Of a DNA stretch of 64,000 nt, positions 48,017 through 59,844 are shown piece after piece. The stretch's first letter is position 1. Each line of letters starts with the position of its first letter. A program made the position numbers and the translations under genes. Source of the stretch: Pneumocystis sp. 'macacae' (taxonomy: Eukaryota; Ascomycota; Pneumocystomycetes; Pneumocystales; Pneumocystaceae); contig CM030720.1 of assembly GCA_018127085.1 (NCBI GenBank), forward strand, positions 434,001 through 498,000, read 5' to 3'. A model generated the notes under the pieces. It searched no databases. It was not told the origin of the DNA and saw only the letters and a program-made list of their open reading frames with translations.

Positions 48017-48297
48017 TGTTTATAAGAATCATTGAAAATCTTTTATTTATATTTCATTTATCCGCTACAAATTGCCTTTTTTCACTGTTGTCTACAATTG
48101 GTATTTTTTGGATGTTGACAAAGATCTTAAATCGTTTAGTAGTACATTCTAATATAATTGCCACGGTAACATAAGATGTCTAAGTACTTAAGTAATGAGC
48201 TGAAAATAAATATATGATGAAAGTTTAAAGATAAAAATAAATTTATAAAAAATTAGATTATTCATGGAAAAAAGAATTTATTTAAAAATTTTAAAAA
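48017..48297. other. Spacer GDH2/GLC3
   Basis: About 280 bp between the GDH2 stop and the proposed GLC3 start. AT-rich; it should hold the GLC3 promoter. No specific element is recognisable. Confidence 0.4.
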
Positions 48298-51200
48298 TTA
48301 GCAGATACTTGTTTTTTGAAGATAGTTATTCATAAATTCAAAAAAGGAAAATTTACTTGAATCAGCACCATATTGATAAATAAATCTAGACGCAAGAAAA
48401 GAACCAAAGGTTGCTTTCATATAAGATTCAGGTACAAGTTCTAAAATTTTATTGAGACCTTGTTTTTCTAGAAGAACTGAAGGTAATGCTTCTCTAAGAA
48501 CAATATTACGTAGAGAAATATTATTCCACAACTCTGCACGCTGGATTTCTTCGTCCAAACTTGTAATAGCATTACTAAGTTCATCGGATAAAATTGAACG
48601 AAATTTTCCGCTTTTTTGATGTTCTCTCCATATCACTTCGAATTCAAGTTTTGCGTTATTTTGGATAATTTCTTGAACTTGCTTTACATAATCTTGGTAG
48701 AATTGAGGAATCTTTCCATCGTGAATACACATATTCTCGATAAAATCATCATCAGAAAATGCTAATGATGCAAATACTTCTAAAGAACTTGAGGTTACAC
48801 CTCCTTTATTTGCAGATGAATCCTTGTACAAAATACAGCCAGCTTCTTCCAATTTTAATTTGGCATCTTGCGCAATAAAAAGATTTGCTCCTTCCACAAT
48901 ATAGGATATACGACATTTTCCATTGTGAATTAGATGGGAAACGTTATTAAGATTAATTGCTTCTGGTCGGCCACCACAAGGAACTAAAAGGTCGGCTTGA
49001 TACCTAAGATGTGCAGTATCTCTAAACTGAGTACCGTTTGGTATAACTTCTCCAGAAGGTAATGTTAGATTCTCATCATCTAATAAAACGATATATCCGG
49101 AACGACTCAATTTCGATTTATCGAAAAAAGAAATCATTTTGCGTTCTTTTGCAAGTCGCATAAGTTCTGGGCGGTTAATCCCTTCAGGGTCATATATAAC
49201 ACCGCTTCCATCAATGATACAGACGTACTTTTCACGAGAAAGAATGATCTCATTTGATCCAAGATCGCCATCAGGTCCTCCTGTTTGGATTTTTGTGATT
49301 TCTTCTTCTTTCAAACCCAATTTTTTATATATTCCCAAAATGTATTGTCGGATAGATAATGAAGTCATACCATACACGTCATGTGGAATTCCGCCAAGGC
49401 GTGCTGTTTTTCCAGTGAAAAAAGATTTCCACCATGGAGCACCTCTCATTCGAGCATGTTCAGTGGCCCAATCGACTAAATTTGCAGTGTTTTCATCTGG
49501 ACCACAAAACAAGATTTCTTTATGAGAATAAAGATCAACAATTTTATCCTTAATCCCAGGGGTTTTTCCCTCCAAGAGCAAATCAATAATTGAATCGATA
49601 TATTTTTGAAATCCAACGACAGCTTTATCTTGATGTTCCATATCAAGAAGAATAACACCTTTAGCACCTCCTTCAGGAATATCTTTATTTTTTCTTTGCT
49701 GAGTATTTGCGAGATTATAATTTTCATCAAAAAGGCTTCGAGCATTAATTGAATATGTTTCTTTATTTCTACTTTTAACAATTCGAATGCCACCTCTCGC
49801 AACATCCCTAAAACGCAAATGAAACCCCCTAAATTCTGAACCAATAACTAAAAACATCCCAAACAACTTTTGCGGATATTCGATCTCAGGTAGAAAATCA
49901 GGGTTTAAGCGAAAACTAATTGCTACTTTAGTTACTTGGTAAAAGTTTGTTTTTAAAACATGAGTGTTAAAAAGATGAAATGCCTCCATTACTTTATATT
50001 CGTGATCATTATTCGTTTGGCGTGCAGTTTCCTCCAGAATCTCCTTTTCATTCAAAAACTTATCGATTTGAATACGTTGGTAAGACAATGTAGGTCCTAA
50101 TTCTTCGATTGTCATGTGAGAAGAAATATAATGTACATCGGCAAAAGAAATATAAAAGAGCTTAACAAGCTCTGGATACGCTTGAATGATCTCGAAAATA
50201 CAGTCACGAGTAAATGTTTCTTCGCGAAGACGGCGTTTCAACTTTGCAAGAACCTCGAAATGAAGAGGATTGTTCATATCCAGAATAGAGGTAAGCGACG
50301 AATATTCAGTACCAAGCCGATTAAGAAAATGCCCAATAAAAACAAATACGCAATGCGCGTAGATCGCTTCTTGTAAGGATAACTGTCCTGAAGCGAATTG
50401 TGCATGGAATTGATTTTGGGGAATACAATATAGTAATGATGCTTCTTTAACAATCTGATGAATACTGTGCTCAATCGGAGGATATTGTGCTGCCTTTTCC
50501 AAAACCGGGATCAAATAGATACATATAACGGTAACACCTATACCAGAAAATTAAACAGATGCACAACAGGTATACAAAGTCTACCATTCGAAAACTGTTC
50601 TACATATTTCCTAGTCGACGTCAACCCTAAAAACAGTTAATAAGCACTTTTCTTGAAAGAATCGTATAACCATAATAATGATAAAGATTCGATAAGGCCG
50701 AAAAGTAATACTGTGTACTTCCCCGTTTATACCCAATAACAATACGTCTCTCACGAGTACCATCAATTTCATACATCTGCAATTGTATTACCTTCAATTG
50801 TTGCCGAGAAATATTTCAAAAACCTCAATCACAGGACCAGTACGGTTCAAAACAGACTCCACAACGCCTTGATAGATATTAAATGTTCGCTGGGTAACTT
50901 TCTCGAGAAATGTCTTATCCGAAACAATACGCAGGTCCGAAAGCTCTTCTTTTGATGGAGAAGGATTTACAAAATCACACTTAGTCACAAAATACGAGCA
51001 TAATTGCTGCCTCGTGTACGTATTGATGACACCTGACGACCGGAATGTTTCTAAGCGATATGCCTTTGATAAATTATTATTCAGATAAAGCTCTTCGATC
51101 CTGTTTTCATCAATATCAGACACACTATTGCAACAAAGCAACGCCGTTGTGTAGAAATCAAGAGTAAATCCAAAATCCCTACCTAAAACCCTATTGAAAC

Positions 51201-51970
51201 CGCTTCCATATACCCTTTTGCTGTATATTTCTACACCACTGCCCTGCTTATCACATACCTTTTCTCATATAGTGGCCCCTTCAGATTTGTCTCTCCAGGC
51301 ACACTTGTATCGATATACACTGCATGATCGTCATCTTCCCGTTCCAGCCGAATCTCTAGTTCTTTTGAATGGCGAGAAAATGCCACTATCTTTGCACTAT
51401 ACAACGCTTCGCCTGTCAGTCTGTACTAAACGCATACTACAACGCTCATACACGACATGTCGTGCATATGCTGTGTTATATACTGTGTATATATGCTATA
51501 CATGTGCACCACGTATAGGCACCAATACCTATATACTCATATCCTGTATACAATGCATAGAGTATGTATACAACTATATACTATGAATATATAGTCTATA
51601 TCCTACTATACTGTGCATTGAATGCATACATATACACGCGTATATGCGTCGCTCACTGGCACACTCCGCCCCACATACCTAGAATATGGTTTGCTATTGT
51701 CCCCACACTCTCTTTCTGGAAATACATGTCGTCAATCCCCAGATTTTCGTAGAACCATCTCGTCTCACTTTTCACCAAATCTCGAGGAATAAACCCCTGG
51801 TCTTCTAGGTGTGCAACAACTTCGTGCATTTGCTCTCCCTTTCCGTCGAAATGGATTTCTGAGTATCCTGGCGTGCCGTCTGACAGCCGGTGATCCCGCG
51901 GAGTCACGCCCATCTTAAGCAGATGTGCCGGTATACCGCCTTCTGACGCTCTGCAGATGTCAATCGGCAT
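48298..51970 (-). CDS. GDH2: NAD-specific glutamate dehydrogenase (large type)
   Basis: Large (about 1040 residues) NAD-dependent enzyme converting glutamate to 2-oxoglutarate and ammonium. The start at 51970 gives MPIDICRASEGGIPAHLLKM. YSEIHFDGKGEQMHEVVAHL and GFIPRDLVKSETRWFYENLG follow, then GIDDMYFQKESVGTIANHIL. After a 271-nt intron, ALYSAKIVAFSRHSKELEIR continues. RTFNIYQGVVESVLNRTGPV and RKYVEQFSNG joined to VTVICIYLIP lead to a single 2.2-kb catalytic exon. That exon holds FRLNPDFLPEI, GSEFRGFHLRFRDVARGGIR, KDIPEGGAKGVILLD, TGGPDGDLGSNEIILSRE (dinucleotide binding) and YIVEGANLFIAQDAKLKLEE. The C-terminus is FEFMNNYLQKTSIC. All family blocks are present. The promoter side faces a spacer rich in TATATGC words. 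Confidence 0.94.
51408..51678 (-). repeat. 271-nt GDH2 intron with TATATGC/GTATAC words
   Basis: Joins IANHIL to ALYSAKIVAF (donor CTAG|GTATGT, acceptor GCGAAG). Filled with the same GCATATG, GTGTATATATGC, CTATATAC and ACGCGTATATGC words seen in the 625-nt intron at 41 kb. It is the only long intron in GDH2. Confidence 0.75.
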
Positions 51971-52702
51971 CAGACTGGTTTCCTATTATATGCAGAGTTG
52001 CACACGCCAAGACAGGCCTTTGGCGGTTTGTTCGGCGTGTCTGCACTTACTCTGTGCAAAGCCCGTGCTATGTGTCAATGTATACGCTATATATGTAGCA
52101 AAGGACACATGGGTGTTCGTAGGTGATTAAGTAGAGAGCCCAGACCAGGGAAAGGCATAGTGAGATAGTCGAATATACACAAAAGATGTAATATCCATGT
52201 GCAGAAGCATATATATACGCCTGAATGCGGAATATATGCTCATGAATGCAGAATATATGCGCAGAGATTGCGGAGTGTATACAGATTGGAGCTCGAGCCG
52301 CCTCAATATACCGGCGACAACAATATCGATAATCGAGTGTCGAGAACCGTGGTGTTTATATACTATCCACAGAAATGTCACAGGGAATATGTGCATATAT
52401 AAACGCACATCGCCCTAAAAGATGTCTAGAAATGAGCTGTCAGCCAATGGTATTGGTTATGTTCGGCTTTTTTGCTGTTACAGCGACAGCAGTGGCACTT
52501 ACTGTTCTTTGGGTTGTTTCATAAGATGACAGTTCCCTTGACTAATGGTGATAGTTTATCCATGAAAAAACAGGTAAACACAAATAAGCTGCAAAGAGAA
52601 ATAACAGCGTATACACTGTGTAAATAAATGATTTGTGACGCATTTACTCGATGTATTTGATATATTTTGCCATTGGTCAAATAGTATGCATATCTATATA
52701 TT
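51971..52702. other. Spacer GDH2/COG4 with TATATGC-type words
   Basis: About 730 bp between the GDH2 start and the COG4 stop. GC is locally higher than in other spacers. From 52,060 to 52,280 it contains repeated TATATGC/GCATATA words, including near-duplicates around GAATGCGGAATATATGCTCA and GAATGCAGAATATATGCGCA (52,212-52,265). Short coding-looking strings occur on the plus strand, but I could not build a gene from them. Confidence 0.45.
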
Positions 52703-55700
52703 CTATGTACGAACTATCTGCTTGAGAAGCGCTTCAATTTCAGTATGTGAAAGCAATACAGCAGTATCTGTGACAGATGTATCAGCATCGCTGGAAAGAA
52801 CACGCACCATTGCATGTACATGTATAAACAGCTTATGTATGTGATATGAGCTGTAAGATATTATATGCGATGATATGGCTGATATGTCTTTGTCAAGTTG
52901 GATTGCACCTAGCTAAATTGAAGTTAGCAGAAGAGTGTGAAACAAGTCATAGAAGATGAATGAAAGTAATGTTTTTGAAGTTTTTTGTAATTTAGTATTT
53001 TGATAACAATTTAGTAATATTAATATAATAGTATTAATGACTTAATGAAAACTGTAGCAGATATAGATGTTTATTTACCTCGTTTACCTTGAGAGTGAAT
53101 ATTATTCGTTGAAGATTTTTTGCAATGAGTCGTCCAGAAATTTCTACAAGAGAATTCATGTTTTTATCAGTTAATTGGTTCTATTAGCGTATTAATATAA
53201 AAAGGAAATACAGGTTTTATTTTGGGCCTGATACTTTGAAATTGATCATAAGATCATCCCAACCACGGATAAATTGCCGTTGGACAGGTTGCTCTTGTTC
53301 TAGCTCATCGAAATATGCACTTGTTATGACATACAACGGTTTTCGAAAACAATCATTCAGTAATCTTTTCAAGCGAGCCTTAACAAAGTGTAAAAATAGA
53401 ACGTTTAATCCGTCCTAAAGTATTTTTAATGCTAGTAGTTTTACAGAAAAGAAGATACATTTAAAATATCATGGAATCGATCTCGCAAAGAAGCTAATGA
53501 CTGAATGTGTTGAGATACCAATGCTGCATCCTTGTTATGTGGAAATAGCTTTTTTATTACTTTATTTTCCTCACTTGTACTATTTGAAATTATTTTTTCA
53601 ATATAAGATTGAGATATGTCTAAATTATTAAGCAAAATAATGAAAGAAAAATATTCATTTTCTAAGTTCTCGGATTTAGATGAACTTTTGATGGAGCTCG
53701 ATGTTTTAGAAGACAGTATCTGACTATTTAATTTCCCCTTATATCCAGACATTTGCCGCTGAACAATCCCAATGTAATCCATCTCCATTATTCGTTTTAC
53801 TCCAATCAATATTTCTTGCACTAATGCAGGATGGCTTGTATCAAGAGTCCTATTAACAATCTTTTTCAATACATACATTATATCATCAACAAAAGACGAG
53901 GTAGGTGGTGTAGATGTAATATCTTGCTCATTCAATTGAAATGCTTTTTCCACCGAATGACGCATAAAAAAGAGCTCCATATTTTTATAAAGAGATTCAA
54001 GCTGCTGATAAATTTGCATATCTGACAAAGAAAGTAAAGGTAATGGTAACGAAAATACTTCTGAATCCATTTGTTTCGCCGATTTATCATGTAATACTTT
54101 TAAATCGTCTATACGTTTTTGTTCCTAGTTAACTGTATATAAAAGTCATTAAAAGTATCTTGTTTACCCTGAATTTACGTGCAACAAATCGATTATACAA
54201 TGACCATTTGTGCAATATATCTGAAACTTCCGTCAAAAGTAAATCAATACTCTTAATATCAATTTCTTCAACACTAGATTTAATTTTATCAGGAGTGCTT
54301 TTAGAAATATTGTTTGTGTTTATTATGGATGTTGTATTTGCGGTAAATGAAGATTGGAGAGAGTGTGTGGATGAAAATGTTTCAATAAGAAATTCAAATG
54401 TATATGATCGAATATACATGAGCTAAATTGTATTAACTATGCAATAAAAACTAATACTGAATACCTTTTTTGCAATTTGACGTTCTTTCCAAAATATATC
54501 AAGTAGAATTCCACAAGTTTGGAGACATGCATTATGAAGCTGTTCTAAAACAAAATGTGCTGCTGAATTCCCATAAGACTGTATCACTACGGGCACATGC
54601 ATCTCCATAACTTTTGCCACATATTCAAAAAGTTTTGTTATACGGTATGAAACAGATGCATTTAAAAGATCAATCGGGGGATTGGTTGTAGTAAAGGACG
54701 CACTAGTAGATATATCAGCAGAAAATGTATTTGAAGAACCACATGAAAGATCCTCAAGGACGGGAAAAAATGGATTAACTTTGTTTAAATTGCTTAAAGA
54801 GTCGGTAGATGTAACAGCTGTATTAGAATCTACAATAGATGTATGAACTCTACTCGAAGTGCGATCTAAAGCCCCAACAGATGTGCTAGCTGAAGTGCCA
54901 TTATTTTCTAATTTATTAATTGATATTATATTACTTGAGTAATTGAATAAAATACCAGAAGTGTTAGGTGATTTGAGAATTGTATTAAAAGTGCTATTTA
55001 AAACATTTAAAGTACTATGCAAGATAACATTAGTATTCAAAGCATCTGATGACGAGTCATTAGGACTTAATTTAACACTTATAGCTGATGCTGCAGCTGA
55101 AACATTTGAAATAGACTCATTACCAGTACTCGTTAAAACAGCGTTGTCTACTATATGCTGCAACGTATATAATGCAATTCGCTGTTTAATAATACGTATA
55201 TATGCACAAAGACCCTCATTTATGCGTCCAATGATTGGAAACATGCGAAAAAAATAAGTCATTGTAGGTGCATCATTTGCTATCGCTGCTGCCTCAAATT
55301 CACGCAAAAATACATAAACTAATGCTTCCTCTGCTGATTTCAGGGCAGCATCCACATCTGGAATAGCAGCCGTTGGTACTGCCTCTGCTGCAAAGCCCTC
55401 CAGAACACTCCGGCATGTATCTGAAATGCAAAACTGACGTAGTTCTTGAGGATTTTTGTCTAGGAGAAGTCTATTCTGGCACTGGTTGGACTTTTGACGA
55501 TATTTATGGAGCTTCTGAAGCTCTTTTGCCGCTTCTTCCCAGTGACGCTGCTCAAGAAATGTCTGGAGTGCATGTAATGCAGTCCGCACAGAACGTACTT
55601 CTACAACACGTTCTATACAGAGGTTTACACGCTCCTAACCCGTCATTAGCTTTTTTCTTACTATACATATATCAAAATGTGTATTGTATGTGCACTATAT

Positions 55701-56298
55701 GCACTGAAACTCAACTTTTTATCAAAAATACACGTTTTTCGAATACTCTTCAAATTCATTTCACTGATCATTCAAATATCAATTATGTACTCTCATACAC
55801 ACTACACATACGCTCTATATGCATTTTAACCCTGCCATTATGTCTTGCATATATACTTTAATTATATATATGTATATACACAATCTTCACTAATACTGAT
55901 ATACATGTACTGTATACGCACTGAATTGAGTTTTTTTATTTTAAATGTACTATTTTTTCTTTATTTAATCCTTTTTCTTCTTTTCAAGCCTTTTCTACTC
56001 TGTATTATCTACTCACCTGCTGCTGCTGCTTTGAGCGCAACGCAGATCCCAGTGGCAACAACTGCATAGAATGAATGTCTGTCGCGTTTAAGAGATCTTG
56101 CGCAGACTCCTGTGCTGCAACAAGTGTCGAATACTGCGCATTCAACTCGGCAGTCGCTGTATATATACCACTGCCTAACAATAGCTGTTGGCGTTGCGCT
56201 TCCAAATGAGCCTGCTGACTCTGCAACTCTTCAAGAGTTCGCTCCACATCGCCTATTGTTGCCCATCTCGGGCAATGTGTGTCAGTCACCATCTGCAC
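52703..56298 (-). CDS. COG4: Conserved oligomeric Golgi complex subunit 4
   Basis: Tethering subunit of the COG complex for retrograde traffic within the Golgi. The start at 56298 gives MQMVTDTHCPRWATIGDVER, and coiled-coil EELQSQQAHLEAQRQQLLLG follows. A 382-nt intron leads to ERVNLCIERVVEVRSVRTAL and HALQTFLEQRHWEEAAKELQ. EAVPTAAIPDVDAALKSAEE and TYFFRMFPIIGRINEGLCAY are Cog4 hallmarks. The next exons give FVDDIMYVLKKIVNRTLDTS and VITSAYFDELEQEQPVQRQF. The frame then meets a TAA at 53217, but this lies in an intron. Splicing GWDDLMINFK to NQLTDKNMNSLVEISGRLIA, then via a 175-nt intron to LGAIQLDKDISAISSHIISY, restores the conserved C-terminus (stop at 52703). A Ser/Thr/Asn-rich low-complexity stretch lies at about 54,650-55,130. 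Confidence 0.85.
55635..56016 (-). repeat. 382-nt COG4 intron with TATATGC/GTATATAC words
   Basis: Joins SKQQQ to ERVNLCIER (donor GTGAGT, acceptor GGTTAG). The half nearer 55,680-55,920 carries GTGCACTATATGCACTG, TACGCTCTATATGC and GTATATACACA words like those in the long introns at 41 and 51 kb. The rest is T-rich. Confidence 0.75.
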
Positions 56299-56870
56299 AA
56301 TCCGCGTTCAAAAATAAATAGAATAAATATAATAATACAGTAAAAATTCTAACACTGCTTAAAGATTTTGAACTCTTCAAAAATTCATAGAACAAACACT
56401 ATATGAGCATACTACTTGTATATACACTTTGATGTTTTAGTGATGTAAATGTTAGATCGATAATATCTAAATACACCCTCTGTACATATAATTGCACATA
56501 TACTGTGTACACAGTCATTCAAACCGGTTTTCAACTGTATATTTTCTAAGTGGTAGCAAGATTGGACTGCACAAAAGCAGATATCCCAACGAATATTACA
56601 CTTAGCAGCTTTATTAACAGTATTTTCTGTAGATTTGTGCCGCTGAACGTTATCGGTATTGTGGGACACCTGGAGCAAAATGTACATGTAAGGCTGTTCT
56701 CGATCGATAAGTAGTGTAGTGCATATAATACGCATATATAACGCATAGTGTATATATATAGCGTATATAAAGTGTATATATTGTGCATATATTCTGAATA
56801 CAATAGGCGCCAAGGCATATCAAGACGCATATAGAGTGCATATAGCCGTGTTTTAAGCATATATATCAAT
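56299..56870. other. COG4/ICT1 divergent region, probably including the ICT1 first exon and a long intron
   Basis: About 570 bp between two divergent genes. From 56,690 to 56,870 it is dense in GCATATA, GTGTATATAT and GCGTATATAA words of the type found in the long introns. A CAATAG acceptor-like end at 56,870 precedes the ICT1 coding frame. This suggests that the word-rich part is an ICT1 intron. The first exon and start codon could not be fixed. Confidence 0.45.
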
Positions 56871-57401
56871 AGATTTGGCGCGTCGATTACCTTTGTCGTT
56901 TCGTAGTGGCCTTGGCTGGACCTTTTCTCGAAGTAGCGGTCCTGGAGGGTGAGTTTAGGTTTGCTATGAACAGCTGACAGCGTTTCAGTCAAAATGTGAA
57001 CAAACGCAATACAAAGGCACTTCTGCGCGTTGATCCTTCAGTGCTTCCAGCAGTGCTTCTTCCTGGCTCTGGTATAACACCAAATATCCATGGACAACGT
57101 AAACGCGATGGAACACTTGTTTTTACCTCGCAAAAACATCGAACGCAGGCAGAAAACAGACGTGCATGTCTTCAAAAGCTTGCTGATGTTATTGATGCAG
57201 CAAATTCTGCCTCTATGCCTCTTCCTGTGCCTTCTGAAGCACAGAAACAGCGTGCGAAGGCTCGGTAATTACATTCCCATATATATAGACTTTTGCTGAT
57301 AATCTAGGATCGCCATGGCAACCGAGGAGAGGCTTCGCGAGAAGCGTTATCGAAGCAACAAGAAGATGTCTAGACGTATAGGACGGACTGAAGAATGGTA
57401 G
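56871..57401 (+). CDS. Peptidyl-tRNA hydrolase ICT1/Pth4-type (mitochondrial RF-like GGQ protein), 5' end unresolved
   Basis: Codon-independent peptidyl-tRNA hydrolase that rescues stalled mitochondrial ribosomes. The frame opens with LARRLPLSFRSGLGWTFS, then RSSGPGG. A 39-nt intron (donor GTGAGT, acceptor TTTCAG) splits the catalytic motif so that GPGG joins QNVNKRNTKALLRVD, giving an intact GGQ. TLVFTSQKHRTQAENRRACL and QKLADVIDAANSAS follow. A second intron (GTAATT...TCTAG) joins QRAKAR to IAMATEERLREKRYRSNKKM and the basic tail SRRIGRTEEW. The short domain without codon-recognition parts plus the basic tail matches ICT1/Pth4 rather than canonical RF1. The start codon and presequence must lie upstream in an exon I could not place. 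Confidence 0.82.
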
Positions 57402-57762
57402 GATTACGGATGTATGAAAGTAAGGGATTACTTTTAATGCTTTTTCTTTTAAATATGTTTGGAAGAATGTATGTGTCGAGAAACTAGAACGTATATTATG
57501 GTGCTTAAATTTATATATATCTATAAACTTTGGATCTGTGTTTTGCTATATAGAACAATGGAAATATCTGAATTTCAATAAACTCTTTTGGGCTTCTGGT
57601 GTATTCAAGTGTTTATGTTTAGATCTGGATGATACATAAGAGCAATAATTCAGGACAAATCTGGATTAAACTCTGTATAATGTTTTAAGATCTACATCTG
57701 AATCGAATTTTACATTTGGATGAAAAAAGTATATTATGGAGTATGACAGAATATTTCTGTGC
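57402..57762. other. Convergent spacer ICT1/UTP6
   Basis: About 360 bp, AT-rich, between two stops. A few loosely similar TCTGGAT/TTTGGAT words occur, but there is no ORF or RNA. It should contain both terminators. Confidence 0.45.
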
Positions 57763-59291
57763 TTAAATTTGTGTCTCAGAGTTTAAATTAGACCTGGAAT
57801 CTACGTTTGATTCTGAAACAAAACTAAAGCGTTTTTGTAGTTTTTTAAGTTTAGAAGAAAGTCGACCCGATATTTCGAGTTTTTTCAATATGGTATGTAA
57901 AAAGCAGCTGATTATAGTGTAAAGATTGTTGTCAAGTCCTTCTTTATCAAGAAATAAATTCAATGAAAAACAGAATTTTTCATATGACATAATAGAACAA
58001 TCGATCTGAATGGTGAGTGCCTCAAACTTCAAAAGCGATGATTTAAGTACATTAGGAAAAGATCTATCTGATACATTTTTCAGAAATTTGCGTAATGGCA
58101 ATGTTAAAAGTGTCACTTCGACTAGATCAGTAGTAGGTATTTCTCGAATTAGAGATATTATTTGGTCAAGCAGTCGGCATTTGCATTTTAAGTTATCAAA
58201 TGACTCAATCATATCATAAAATGACTCTAATAATTCAATATTGTTTTGTATATGTTGGGTTGATGTTTTGATTATGATGGATGCAATTTCACCATTTATT
58301 ACGGGATTATTTTGAAAATCTAGCACTAAATTACCTGATTGGTTTGGTCGTGTATCAGTAGGTGCAATTGAATGAACCTTTCCGTATTCTTTTGAGACTA
58401 TGTCAGAAAGAACAATATAATCGTCTTTTATTGTTTCAATAACGCCTTCGTTTTGGGTTTCTTCATCAATTCCTTTGTCTTGGATTATTTCATCTGTGTA
58501 TTTATTCTGGATTAGTGAATGATTGTTTTTATTATCTTTCACTTCATGGATTTCTAATATTTTATGTCGCGCTGATAGTTTTATAATATAAAGAAGTTCA
58601 ATTCTACAATATTCAATCCAGAGCTCAGGAGAATGCATATTTAGCCTCAGACCACGTTGCATCATTATTCGCGCGGCAGGCATATTGTCATTCCAGTTTA
58701 ATTCATGGTATCCTGCAAATATCCATAGTTTGGATTTTGTAGGATGGAATTGTAATGCTCTACTCATGTTTTAGTAACGAAAGTGTTTTTACATGGTATT
58801 TACGATGCAATAATTTTTCCAAGAACTTTTGTTGATTTTTCATGCTGTGCGTAATGGATATATTGAAACCACAAATCAATATCGCCATGAAATTTTTTTG
58901 TAGCTCTTTCAAAAATAAAAAAAATACGTCGCACGCCTCCCCAGTCCGAAATCGTTGGTTTCCCTTTGATATCTATTCAAATAAGATTTTTTAGGAAAAT
59001 TTATAAACAAACTTAATCTTTTTACTCTTTTTTTGCGTAATGCTTCTAAATTCATTTCATACTCTGCATACTTTAGGAAATCACTTTTTTTTACAATTCT
59101 ACGTGCTAATGCATGCTCAAATTCACTTCTTTTTTTTAAAATTGAATTTATTTCTGCAGGAGTAAATATTTTTTTTTTCTGCAGATCAAGTATTTCAGGA
59201 AAAGACTAAAAATATTACTTAATTATATAAAAATAAATTAAACCTATTATAAACACACTTTTTCCAGAAAATACTGTGCTTTTTCTGCCAT
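57763..59291 (-). CDS. UTP6: U3 snoRNP / SSU processome protein Utp6
   Basis: HAT-repeat protein of the small-subunit processome, needed for 18S rRNA maturation in the nucleolus. The start at 59291 gives MAEKAQYFLEK, spliced to SFPEILDLQKKKIFTPAEIN. SILKKRSEFEHALARRIVKK and SDFLKYAEYEMNLEALRKK match the Utp6 N-terminus. The exon near 58,820-58,975 supplies the RRIFFIFERATKKFHGDIDL-type HAT block. The large last exon has MSRALQFHPTKSKLWIFAGY, HELNWNDNMPAARIMMQRGL and RLNMHSPELWIEYCRIELLY, then a long weakly conserved helical region ending SNLNSETQI at 57763. The frame stays open upstream of the ATG to about 59,360, so an N-terminal extension or a separate upstream exon is possible. Confidence 0.87.
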
Positions 59292-59844
59292 TTTTTGTTT
59301 TAAAAATTCATCACTTTTTACTGCATTTTTAAGCTTTTTTGAAGAAGAAAAAATTCTAACAAAACAATACCTCTTAAAGCACATTTCTAATGTTTATACC
59401 TTCAAAATAAGTGTATATTCTTTCTATTTCCATATCTTAATTTTTTTTTATTTTTTAACGTTTACTAATTCTTGTAATCCTAACTTTAGTATATAGACCT
59501 AACCCTGATTCTGAATTAATTTAAAATGTTTGAGTTTTTTTATTTTATAAAAAATAAAAATACGTATAAAATACATTATAAATAAAAAATTACGTATTTT
59601 GTTTTTGTTTTTATGTAAAAATATTTATTTTATACATATTTTTATTAATATTAGTTTTAATATTTATCTCAATTTTTAGCCACTATATAATAGGTATTAT
59701 TAGATTATATCGAGATTACAAAATACTGAACATCTCATACAAAAAAAGTAAGAATTGCTTGAAATTTTCAAAATAATATTAATGTTTTATTAAAAAGCTA
59801 TTTTTAAAATTAAAATTATTTTCAAGGCGCTTTTTAGGTGTGGA
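59292..59844. other. UTP6 upstream region, divergent from the coiled-coil gene
   Basis: About 550 bp. The part next to UTP6 (59,292-59,430) contains coding-looking minus-strand fragments (see findings). The remainder is very AT-rich with poly-T/poly-A tracts and no recognisable element. Confidence 0.4.

Noticed and set aside
52200..52532. Possible small gene between GDH2 and COG4 (frames reading PQYTGDNNIDNRVSRT and a 30-residue hydrophobic peptide starting MSCQPMVLVM)
   Set aside because: The first string faintly recalls Coa4-type CHCH proteins, but I could not find the twin Cys motifs or a consistent splice path. The short peptide has no recognisable family.
53217..53262. COG4 ending at FKVSGPK
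   Set aside because: This is read-through into an intron. The spliced product continues with a conserved Cog4 C-terminus ending at 52703.
56546..56992. Minus-strand ORF starting MTETLSAVHSKPK with a hydrophobic end
   Set aside because: The plus strand carries the conserved ICT1-type RSSGPGG/QNVNKRN exons over the same bases. The antisense frame also runs through TATATGC-rich intron-like sequence and matches nothing I know.
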